Assembly: GCA_945643635.1 (NCBI GenBank)
Contig: CALZFC010000274.1
Span: 1,223,501-1,287,500, forward strand
Length of the DNA stretch: 64,000 nucleotides
Origin: Allodiplogaster sudhausi
Taxonomy: Eukaryota > Nematoda > Chromadorea > Rhabditida > Diplogasteridae
Direction: 5' to 3'
Shown: in pieces, positions 51,180-62,220 of the stretch
Numbering within the stretch: the stretch's first letter is position 1
Layout: every line of letters begins with the position of its first letter
Made by a program: the position numbers and the translations under genes
The notes under the pieces: model-generated
What the model was told of the DNA's origin: nothing
Database searches by the model: none
Seen by the model: the letters and a program-made list of their open reading frames with translations, nothing else

Positions 51180-54100
51180 CTCCAAGCAAACTTGGGCTTT
51201 CTTATTTTGGCTGTCGGATTCATCATCAAGATACCCTGAAGACTATCCTTGCTTCGTTTGAAGTCAATCGGATACAAAAATTTTTTCGACATGATCATCA
51301 AGCTAGTTCACGGACAATAATCTAAAAGCTAACTTGGGCTTTCTTATTTTGGCTTTCGGATTCATCATCAAGGGACCCTGAAGACTATCCTTGCTTCGTT
51401 TGAAGTCAATCGGATACAAAAATTTTTTCGACATGATCATTAAGCTAGTTCACGGACAGTAATCAAAAAGCAAACTTGGGTTTTCTTATTTCGGCTGTCG
51501 GATTCATCATCAAGGGACCCTTGAAGACTATCCTTGCTCAGTTTGAAGTCAATCGGATACAAAAATTTTGTCGACTTGGTCGTCAAGCTAGTTCACGGAC
51601 CATACTCTCCAAGCAAACTTGGGCTTTCTTATTTGGCTTTCGGATTCATCATCAAGGAAATTAAAGACTATCCTTGCTTTGAAGTCAATCGGATACAAAA
51701 ATTTTTTCGACATGGTCATCAAGCTAGTTCACGGACCATACTCTCCAAGCAAACTTGGGCTTTCTTATGTTGGCTGTCGGATTCATCATCAAGGGACCCT
51801 GAAGACTATCCTTGCTTAGTTTGAAGTCAATCGGATTCAACAAAATTTTCGACATGCTCATCAAGCTATTTGTCTTTCTTGACTTGTCTTGAATTGACTT
51901 GAATTGTCATGGCTTGACTTGTGTTGACTTGACTTGTCTTGACTTGTCTTGACTTGTCTTGACTTGTCTTGACTTGTCTTGACTTGCTTGACTTGACTTG
52001 TCTTGACTTGACTTGACTTGTCTTGACTTGTCTTGACTTGTCTTGACTTGTCTTGACTTGACTTGTCTTGACTTGAGTTGACTTGTTTTGAATTGTCTTG
52101 ACTTTCTCCAAGCAAACTTGGGCTTTCTTATTTTGGCTGTCGGATTCATCATCAAGGGACCCTGTAGACTATCCTTGCTTCGTTTGAAGTCAATCGGATA
52201 CAAAAATTTTTTCGACATGATCATTAAGCTAGTTCACGGACAGTAATCTAAAAGCAAACTTGGGCTTTCTTATTTCGGCTGTCGGATTCATCATCAAGGG
52301 ACCCTGAAGACTATCCTTGCTCAGTTTGAAGTCAATCGGATACAAAAATTTTGTCGACTTGGTCGTCAAGCTAGTTCACGGACCATACTCTCCAAGCAAA
52401 CTTGGGCTTTCTTATTTTGGCTTTCGGATTCATCATCAAGGGAAATTAAAGACTATCCTTGCTTAGTTTGAAGTCAATCGGATACAAAAATTTTTTCGAC
52501 ATGGTCATCAAGCTAGTTCACGGACCATACTCTCCAAGCAAACTTGGGCTTTCTTATTTTGGCTGTCGGATTCATCATCAAGATACCCTGAAGACTATCC
52601 TTGCTTCGTTTGAAGTCAATCGGATACAAAAATTTTTTCGACATGATCATCAAGCTAGTTCACGGACAATAATCTAAAAGCTAACTTGGGCTTTCTTATT
52701 TTGGCTTTCGGATTCATCATCAAGGGACCCTGAAGACTATCCTTGCTTCGTTTGAAGTCAATCGGATACAAAAATTTTTTCGACATGATCATTAAGCTAG
52801 TTCACGGACAGTAATCAAAAAGCAAACTTGGGCTTTCTTATTTTGGCTTCGGATTCATCATCAAGGGACCCTGAAGACTATCCTTGCTTCATTTGAAGTC
52901 AATCGGATACAAAAATTTTTTCGACATGGTCATCAAACTAGTTCACGGACCATACTCTCCAAGCAAACTTGGGCTTTCTTATTTTGGCTTTCGGATTCAT
53001 CATCAAGGGACCCTGAAGACTATCCTTGCTTAGTTTGAAGTCAATCGGATACAAAAATTTTTTCGACATGGTCATCAAGCTAGTTCACGGACCATAATCT
53101 CCAAGCAAACTTGGGCTTTCTAATTCTGGCTTTCGGATTCATCATCAAGGGAACCTAAAGACTATCCTTGCTTAGTTTGAAGTCAAGCGGATTCAACAAA
53201 AATTTTCGACATGGTCATCAAGCTGTTTTTCTTTCTTGACTTGTCTTGACTTGACTTGAATTGTCTTGACTTGACTTGTCTTGACTTGTTTTGACTTGAC
53301 TTGTCTTGACTTGCTTGACTTGTCTTGACTTGACTTGACTTGTCTTGACTTGTCTTGACGACTTGACTTCTTGACTTGACTTGACTTGTCTTGACTTGTC
53401 TTGACTTGACTTGTCTTGACTTGTCTTGACTTGACTTGTCTTGACTTGTCCTGACTTGTCTTGTCTTGTCTTGACTTGACTTGTTTTGAATTGTCTAGAC
53501 TTTCTCCGAGCAAACTTGGGCTTTCTTATGTTGGCTGTCGGATTCATCATCAAGGGACCCTGAAGACTATCCTTGCTTAGTTTGAAGTCAATCGGATTCA
53601 ACAAAATTTTCGACATGCTCATCAAGCTATTTGTCTTTCTTGACTTGTCTTGAATTGACTTGAATTGTCATGGCTTGACTTGTGTTGACTTGACTTGTCT
53701 TGACTTGTCTTGACTTGTCTTGACTTGTCTTGACTTGCTTGACTTGACTTGTCTTGACTTGACTTGACTTGTCTTGACTTGTCTTGACTTGTCTTGACTT
53801 GTCTTGACTTGACTTGTCTTGACTTGAGTTGACTTGTTTTGAATTGTCTTGACTTTCTCCAAGCAAACTTGGGCTTTCTTATTTTGGCTGTTGGATTCAT
53901 CATCAAGGGACCCTGTAGACTATCCTTGCTTCGTTTGAAGTCAATCGGATACAAAAATTTTTTCGACATGATCATTAAGCTAGTTCACGGACAGTAATCT
54001 AAAAGCAAACTTGGGCTTTCTTATTTCGGCTGTCGGATTCATCATCAAGGGACCCTGAAGACTATCCTTGCTCAGTTTGAAGTCAATCGGATACAAAAAT

Positions 54101-54974
54101 TTTGTCGACATGGTCATCAAGCTAGTTTACGGACCATACTCTCCAAGCAAACTTGGGCTTTCTTATTTTGGCTTTCGGATTCATCATCAAGGGACCCTGA
54201 AGACTATCCTTGCTTAGTTTGAAGTCAATCGGATACAAAATGTTTTCGACAAGTCATCAAGCTAGTTCACGGACCATACTCTCCAAGCAAACTTGGGCTT
54301 TCTTATTTTGGCTGTCGGATTCATCATCAAGATACCCTGAAGACTATCCTTGCTTCGTTTGAAGTCAATCGGATACAAAAATTTTTTCGACATGGTCATC
54401 AAGCTAGTTCACGGACCATAATCTCCAAGCAAACTTGGGCTTTCTAATTCTGGCTTTCGGATTCATCATCAAGGGAACCTAAAGACTATCCTTGCTTAGT
54501 TTGAAGTCAAGCGGATTCAACAAAATTTTCGACATGGTCATCAAGCTGTTTTTCTTTCTTGACTTGTCTTGACTTGACTTGAATTGTCTTGACTTGACTT
54601 GTCTTGACTTGTTTTGACTTGACTTGTCTTGACTTGACTTGTCTTGACTTGTCTTGACTTGCTGACTTGTCTTGACTTGACTTGACTTGTCTTGACTTGT
54701 CTTGACGACTTGACTTGTCTTGACTTGACTTGACTTGTCTTGACTTGTCTTGATTGACTTGTCTTGACTTGTCTTGACTTGACTTGTCTTGACTTGTCCT
54801 GACTTGTCTTGTCTTGTCTTGACTTGATTGTTTTGAATGTCTTGACTTTCTCCAAGCAAACTTGGGCTTTCTTATGTTGGCTGTCGGATTCATCATCAAG
54901 GGACCCTGAAGACTATCCTTGCTTAGTTTGAAGTCAATCGGATTCAACAAAATTTTCGACATGCTCATCAAGCT

Positions 54975-55946
54975 ATTTGTCTTTCTTGACTTGTCTTGAA
55001 TTGACTTGAATTGTCATGGCTTGACTGTGTTGACTTGACTTGTCTTGACTTGTCTTGACTTGTCTTGACTTGTCTTGACTTGTCTTGACTTGTCTTGACT
55101 TGCTTGACTTGACTTGTCTTGACTTGACTTGACTTGTCTTGACTTGTCTTGACTTGTCTTGACTTGTCTTGACTTGACTTGTCTTGACTTGAGTTGACTT
55201 GTTTTGAATTGTCTTGACTTTCTCCAAGCAAACTTGGGCTTTCTTATGTTGGCTGTTGGATTCATCATCAAGGGACCCTGTAGACTATCCTTGCTTCGTT
55301 TGAAGTCAATCGGATACAAAAATTTTTTCGACATGATCATTAAGCTATTTGTCTTTCTTGACTTGTCTTGAATTGACTTGAATTGTCATGGCTTGACTTG
55401 TGTTGACTTGACTTGTCTTGACTTGTCTTGACTTGTCTTGACTTGTCTTGACTTGTCTTGACTTGTCTTGACTTGCTTGACTTGACTTGTCTTGACTTGA
55501 CTTGACTTGTCTTGACTTGTCTTGACTTGTCTTGACTTGTCTTGACTTGACTTGTCTTGACTTGAGTTGACTTGTTTTGAATTGTCTTGACTTTCTCCAA
55601 GCAAACTTGGGCTTTCTTATGTTGGCTGTCGGATTCATCATCAAGGGACCCTGAAGACTATCCTTGCTTAGTTTGAAGTCAATCGGATTCAACAAAATTT
55701 TCGACATGCTCATCAAGCTATTTGTCTTTCTTGACTTGTCTTGAATTGACTTGAATTGTCATGGCTTGACTTGTGTTGACTTGACTTGTCTTGACTTGTC
55801 TTGACTTGTCTTGACTTGTCTTGACTTGCTTGACTTGACTTGTCTTGACTTGACTTGACTTGTCTTGACTTGTCTTGACTTGTCTTGACTTGTCTTGACT
55901 TGACTTGTCTTGACTTGAGTTGACTTGTTTGAATTGTCTTGACTTT
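54975..55946. repeat. Cluster of three B blocks one monomer apart
   Basis: Blocks 54,975-55,221, 55,347-55,594 and 55,720-55,946 are each separated by a single monomer, with spacings of 372-373 bp. The monomer before the middle block is a GTAGAC / GATCATTAAG type, normally found only after B blocks and normally ending in the AGTTCACGGACAG linker; here it runs directly from TTAAGCT into ATTTGTCTTTC. This is the only block in the window that I saw attached to a GATCATTAAG monomer. Confidence 0.85.
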
Positions 55947-56636
55947 CTCCAAGCAAACTTGGGCTTTCTTATTTTGGCTGTTGGATTCATCATCAAGGGA
56001 CCCTGTAGACTATCCTTGCTTCGTTTGAAGTCAATCGGATACAAAATTTTTTCGACATGATCATTAAGCTAGTTCACGGACAGTAATCTAAAAGCAAACT
56101 TGGGCTTTCTTATTTCGGCTGTCGGATTCATCATCAAGGGACCCTGAAGACTATCCTTGCTCGTTTGAAGTCAATCGGATACAAAAATTTTGTCGACATG
56201 GTCATCAAGCTAGTTTACGGACATACTCTCCAAGCAAACTTGGGCTTTCTTATTTTGGCTTTCGGATTCATCATCAAGGGACCCTGAAGACTATCCTTGC
56301 TTAGTTTGAAGTCAATCGGATACAAAAATGTTTTCGACAAGGTCATCAAGCTAGTTCACGGACCATACTCTCCAAGCAAACTTGGGCTTTCTTATTTTGG
56401 CTGTCGGATTCATCATCAAGATACCCTGAAGACTATCCTTGCTTCGTTTGAAGTCAATCGGATACAAAAATTTTTTCGACATGGTCATCAAGCTAGTTTC
56501 ACGGACCATAATCTCCAAGCAAACTTGGGCTTTCTAATTCTGGCTTTCGGATTCATCATCAAGGGAACTAAAGACTATCCTTGCTTAGTTTGAAGTCAAG
56601 CGGATTCAACAAAATTTTCGACATGGTCATCAAGCT

Positions 56637-56814
56637 GTTTTTCTTTCTTGACTTGTCTTGACTTGACTTGAATTGTCTTGACTTGACTTGTCTTGACTTG
56701 TTTTGACTTGACTTGTCTTGACTTGACTTGTCTTGACTTGTCTTGACTTGCTTGACTTGTCTTGACTTGACTTGTCTTGACTTGAGTTGACTTGTTTTGA
56801 ATTGTCTTGACTTT
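56637..56814. repeat. Second copy of the A-B hybrid block (178 bp)
   Basis: Same length and same internal switch point as 51,002-51,179, and the same GATACCCTG monomer follows. Its upstream monomer keeps the full class A marks (AAGCGGATTCAAC), whereas the one before 51,002 has AATCGGATTCAAC and CAAAATTTTTCG. This copy is therefore closer to the original fusion on its left side. Confidence 0.85.
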
Positions 56815-59800
56815 CTCCAAGCAAACTTGGGCTTTCTTATTTTGGCTGTCGGATTCATCATCAAGATACCCTGAAGACTATCCTTGCTTCGTTTGAAGTC
56901 AATCGGATACAAAAATTTTTTCGACATGATCATCAAGCTAGTTCACGGACAATAATCTAAAAGCTAACTTGGGCTTTCTTATTTTGGCTTTCGGATTCAT
57001 CATCAAGGGACCCTGAAGACTATCCTTGCTTCGTTTGAAGTCAATCGGATACAAAAATTTTTTCGACATGATCATTAAGCTAGTTCACGGACAGTAATCA
57101 AAAAGCAAACTTGGGTTTTCTTATTTCGGCTGTCGGATTCATCATCAAGGGACCCTTGAAGACTATCCTTGCTCAGTTTGAAGTCAATCGGATACAAAAT
57201 TTTGTCGACTTGGTCGTCAAGCTAGTTCACGGACCATACTCTCCAAGCAAACTTGGGCTTTCTTATTTTGGCTTTCGGATTCATCATCAAGGGAAATTAA
57301 AGACTATCCTTGCTTTGAAGTCAATCGGATACAAAAATTTTTTCGACATGGTCATCAAGCTAGTTCACGGACCATACTCTCCAAGCAAACTTGGGCTTTC
57401 TTATGTTGGCTGTCGGATTCATCATCAAGGGACCCTGAAGACTATCCTTGCTTAGTTTGAAGTCAATCGGATTCAACAAAATTTTCGACATGCTCATCAA
57501 GCTATTTGTCTTTCTTGACTTGTCTTGAATTGACTTGAATTGTCATGGCTTGACTTGTGTTGACTTGACTTGTCTTGACTTGTCTTGACTTGTCTTGACT
57601 TGTCTTACTTGTCTTGACTTGCTTGACTTGACTTGTCTTGACTTGACTTGACTTGTCTTGACTTGTCTTGACTTGTCTTGACTTGTCTTGACTTGACTTG
57701 TCTTGACTTGAGTTGACTTGTTTTGAATTGTCTTGACTTTCTCCAAGCAAACTTGGGCTTTCTTATTTTGGCTGTCGGATTCATCATCAAGGGACCCTGT
57801 AGACTATCCTTGCTTCGTTTGAAGTCAATCGGATACAAAAATTTTTTCGACATGATCATTAAGCTAGTTCACGGACAGTAATCTAAAAGCAAACTTGGGC
57901 TTTCTTATTTCGGCTGTCGGATTCATCATCAAGGGACCCTGAAGACTATCCTTGCTCAGTTTGAAGTCAATCGGATACAAAAATTTTGTCGACTTGGTCG
58001 TCAAGCTAGTTCACGGACCATACTCTCCAAGCAAACTTGGGCTTTCTTATTTTGGCTTTCGGATTCATCATCAAGGGAAATTAAAGACTATCCTTGCTTA
58101 GTTTGAAGTCAATCGGATACAAAAATTTTTTCGACATGGTCATCAAGCTAGTTCACGGACCATACTCTCCAAGCAAACTTGGGCTTTCTTATTTTGGCTG
58201 TCGGATTCATCATCAAGATACCCTGAAGACTATCCTTGCTTCGTTTGAAGTCAATCGGATACAAAAATTTTTTCGACATGATCATCAAGCTAGTTCACGG
58301 ACAATAATCTAAAAGCTAACTTGGGCTTTCTTATTTTGGCTTTCGGATTCATCATCAAGGGACCCTGAAGACTATCCTTGCTTCGTTTGAAGTCAATCGG
58401 ATACAAAAATTTTTTCGACATGATCATTAAGCTAGTTCACGGACAGTAATCAAAAAGCAAACTTGGGCTTTCTTATTTTGGCTTTCGGATTCATCATCAA
58501 GGGACCCTGAAGACTATCCTTGCTTCATTTGAAGTCAATCGGATACAAAAATTTTTCGACATGGTCATCAAACTAGTTCACGGACCATACTCTCCAAGCA
58601 AACTTGGGCTTTCTTATTTTGGCTTTCGGATTCATCATCAAGGGACCCTGAAGACTATCCTTGCTTAGTTTGAAGTCAATCGGATACAAAAATTTTTTCG
58701 ACATGGTCATCAAGCTAGTTCACGGACCATAATCTCCAAGCAAACTTGGGCTTTCTAATTCTGGCTTTCGGATTCATCATCAAGGGAACCTAAAGACTAT
58801 CCTTGCTTAGTTTGAAGTCAAGCGGATTCAACAAAATTTTCGACATGGTCATCAAGCTGTTTTTCTTTCTTGACTTGTCTTGACTTGACTTGAATTGTCT
58901 TGACTTGACTTGTCTTGACTTGTTTTGACTTGACTTGTCTTGACTTGCTTGACTTGTCTTGACTTGACTTGACTTGTCTTGACTTGTCTTGACGACTTGA
59001 CTTGTCTTGACTTGACTTGACTTGTCTTGACTTGTCTTGACTTGACTTGTCTTGACTTGTCTTGACTTGACTTGTCTTGACTTGTCCTGACTTGTCTTGT
59101 CTTGTCTTGACTTGACTTGTTTTGAATTGTCTAGACTTTCTCCGAGCAAACTTGGGCTTTCTTATGTTGGCTGTCGGATTCATCATCAAGGGACCCTGAA
59201 GACTATCCTTGCTTAGTTTGAAGTCAATCGGATTCAACAAAATTTTCGACATGCTCATCAAGCTATTTGTCTTTCTTGACTTGTCTTGAATTGACTTGAA
59301 TTGTCATGGCTTGACTTGTGTGACTTGACTTGTCTTGACTTGTCTTGACTTGTCTTGACTTGTCTTGACTTGTCTTGACTTGTCTTGACTTGCTTGACTT
59401 GACTTGTCTTGACTTGACTTGACTTGTCTTGACTTGTCTTGACTTGTCTTGACTTGTCTTGACTTGACTTGTCTTGACTTGAGTTGACTTGTTTTGAATT
59501 GTCTTGACTTTCTCCAAGCAAACTTGGGCTTTCTTATTTTGGCTGTTGGATTCATCATCAAGGGACCCTGTAGACTATCCTTGCTTCGTTTGAAGTCAAT
59601 CGGATACAAAAATTTTTTCGACATGATCATTAAGCTAGTTCACGGACAGTAATCTAAAAGCAAACTTGGGCTTTCTTATTTCGGCTGTCGGATTCATCAT
59701 CAAGGGACCCTGAAGACTATCCTTGCTCAGTTTGAAGTCAATCGGATACAAAAATTTTGTCGACATGGTCATCAAGCTAGTTTACGGACCATACTCTCCA

Positions 59801-61541
59801 AGCAAACTTGGGCTTTCTTATTTTGGCTTTCGGATTCATCATCAAGGGACCCTGAAGACTATCCTTGCTTCATTTGAAGTCAATCGGATACAAAAATTTT
59901 TTCGACATGGTCATCAAACTAGTTCACGGACCATACTCTCCAAGCAAACTTGGGCTTTCTTATTTTGGCTTTCGGATTCATCATCAAGGGACCCTGAAGA
60001 CTATCCTTGCTTAGTTTGAAGTCAATCGGATACAAAAATTTTTTCGACATGGTCATCAAGCTAGTTCACGGACCATAATCTCCAAGCAAACTTGGGCTTT
60101 CTAATTCTGGCTTTCGGATTCATCATCAAGGGAACCTAAAGACTATCCTTGCTTAGTTTGAAGTCAAGCGGATTCAACAAAATTTTCGACATGGTCATCA
60201 AGCTGTTTTTCTTTCTTGACTTGTCTTGACTTGACTTGAATTGTCTTGACTTGACTTGTCTTGACTTGTTTTGACTTGACTTGTCTTGACTTGCTTGACT
60301 TGTCTTGACTTGACTTGACTTGTCTTGACTTGTCTTGACGACTTGACTTGTCTTGACTTGACTTGACTTGTCTTGACTTGTCTTGACTTGACTTGTCTTG
60401 ACTTGTCTTGACTTGACTTGTCTTGACTTGTCCTGACTTGTCTTGTCTTGTCTTGACTTGACTTGTTTTGAATTGTCTAGACTTTCTCCAAGCAAACTTG
60501 GGCTTTCTTATGTTGGCTGTCGGATTCATCATCAAGGGACCCTGAAGACTATCCTTGCTTAGTTTGAAGTCAATCGGATTCAACAAAATTTTCGACATGC
60601 TCATCAAGCTATTTGTCTTTCTTGACTTGTCTTGAATTGACTTGAATTGTCATGGCTTGACTTGTGTTGACTTGACTTGTCTTGACTTGTCTTGACTTGT
60701 CTTGACTTGTCTTGACTTGTCTTGACTTGCTTGACTTGACTTGTCTTGACTTGACTTGACTTGTCTTGACTTGTCTTGACTTGTCTTGACTTGTCTTGAC
60801 TTGACTTGTCTTGACTTGAGTTGACTTGTTTTGAATTGTCTTGACTTTCTCCAAGCAAACTTGGGCTTTCTTATTTTGGCTGTTGGATTCATCATCAAGG
60901 GACCCTGTAGACTATCCTTGCTTCGTTTGAAGTCAATCGGATACAAAAATTTTTTCGACATGATCATTAAGCTAGTTCACGGACAGTAATCTAAAAGCAA
61001 ACTTGGGCTTTCTTATTTCGGCTGTCGGATTCATCATCAAGGGACCCTGAAGACTATCCTTGCTCAGTTTGAAGTCAATCGGATACAAAAATTTTGTCGA
61101 CATGGTCATCAAGCTAGTTCACGGACCATACTCTCCAAGCAAACTTGGGCTTTCTTATTTTGGCTTTCGGATTCATCATCAAGGGACCCTGAAGACTATC
61201 CTTGCTTAGTTTGAAGTCAATCGGATACAAAAATGTTTTCGACATGGTCATCAAGCTAGTTCACGGACCATACTCTCCAAGCAAACTTGGGCTTTCTTAT
61301 TTTGGCTGTCGGATTCATCATCAAGATACCCTGAAGACTATCCTTGCTTCGTTTGAAGTCAATCGGATACAAAAATTTTTTCGACATGGTCATCAAGCTA
61401 GTTCACGGACCATAATCTCCAAGCAAACTTGGGCTTTCTAATTCTGGCTTTCGGATTCATCATCAAGGGAACCTAAAGACTATCCTTGCTTAGTTTGAAG
61501 TCAAGCGGATTCAACAAAATTTTCGACATGGTCATCAAGCT

Positions 61542-61847
61542 GTTTTTCTTTCTTGACTTGTCTTGACTTGACTTGAATTGTCTTGACTTGACTTGTCTTG
61601 ACTTGTTTTGACTTGACTTGTCTTGACTTGACTTGTCTTGACTTGTCTTGACTTGCTTGACTTGTCTTGACTTGACTTGACTTGTCTTGACTTGTCTTGA
61701 CGACTTGACTTGTCTTGACTTGACTTGACTTGTCTTGACTTGTCTTGACTTGACTTGTCTTGACTTGTCTTGACTTGACTTGTCTTGACTTGTCCTGACT
61801 TGTCTTGTCTTGTCTTGACTTGACTTGTTTTGAATTGTCTTGACTTT
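61542..61847. repeat. Class A decamer block (representative, 306 bp)
   Basis: Class A starts GTTTTTCTTTCTTGAC after CATCAAGCT and ends GACTTT before CTCCAAGC. Internal landmarks in order: CTTGAATTGTC, CTTGTTTTGAC, a TTGCTTGAC step, TTGACGACTTGAC, GTCCTGACTTG, a TTGTCTTGTCTTGTC run and a terminal TTGTTTTGAATTG module. The upstream monomer is a special type: it starts with CTAATTCTGG, has GGGAACCTAAAG, AGTCAAGCGGATTCAAC and CGACATGGTCATC. The downstream monomer often has TTATGTTGGCTGTCGG. I count 27 class A blocks in the window: most are 279-316 bp, with five short forms of 203-236 bp. Confidence 0.9.
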
Positions 61848-61972
61848 CTCCAAGCAAACTTGGGCTTTCTTATGTTGGCTGTCGGATTCATCATCAAGGG
61901 ACCCTGAAGACTATCCTTGCTTAGTTTGAAGTCAATCGGATTCAACAAAATTTTCGACATGCTCATCAAGCT

Positions 61973-62220
61973 ATTTGTCTTTCTTGACTTGTCTTGAATT
62001 GACTTGAATTGTCATGGCTTGACTTGTGTTGACTTGACTTGTCTTGACTTGTCTTGACTTGTCTTGACTTGTCTTGACTTGTCTTGACTTGTCTTGACTT
62101 GCTTGACTTGACTTGTCTTGACTTGACTTGACTTGTCTTGACTTGTCTTGACTTGTCTTGACTTGTCTTGACTTGACTTGTCTTGACTTGAGTTGACTTG
62201 TTTTGAATTGTCTTGACTTT
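61973..62220. repeat. Class B decamer block (representative, 248 bp)
   Basis: Class B starts ATTTGTCTTTCTTGAC after CTCATCAAGCT and ends GACTTT before CTCCAAGC. Landmarks: CTTGAATTGACTTGAATTG, the single GTCATGGCTTGAC, CTTGTGTTGAC, and near the end CTTGAGTTGAC followed by TTGTTTTGAATTG. The upstream monomer has AATCGGATTCAAC and CGACATGCTCATC; the downstream monomer usually has GGGACCCTGTAGAC and ends in GATCATTAAG. There are 38 class B blocks. Most are 228, 238 or 248 bp, that is, they differ by whole 10-bp units. Confidence 0.9.

Larger units (their letters stand above)
46546..59264. repeat. Region VI: alternating A/B blocks in a 4.35-kb super-unit
   Basis: Blocks: A 46,546-46,826; B 47,516-47,753; A 48,873-49,153; B 49,279-49,506; A 50,198-50,501; B 50,627-50,874; hybrid 51,002-51,179; B 51,868-52,105; A 53,225-53,503; B 53,629-53,856; A 54,548-54,849; B 54,975-55,221; B 55,347-55,594; B 55,720-55,946; hybrid 56,637-56,814; B 57,504-57,740; A 58,859-59,139. 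The order B-A-B-A-B-hybrid starting at 47,516 repeats at 51,868 with near-identical internal spacings (1,357/1,357; 406/404; 919/919; 429/427) and starts again at 57,504 (1,355; 406). The second copy carries two extra B blocks. Confidence 0.9.

Noticed and set aside
61542..61847. Bacterial -35 promoter boxes (TTGACT matches TTGACA-like elements)
   Set aside because: The matches come from the repeat unit itself; there are no paired -10 elements or genes, and the DNA looks eukaryotic.
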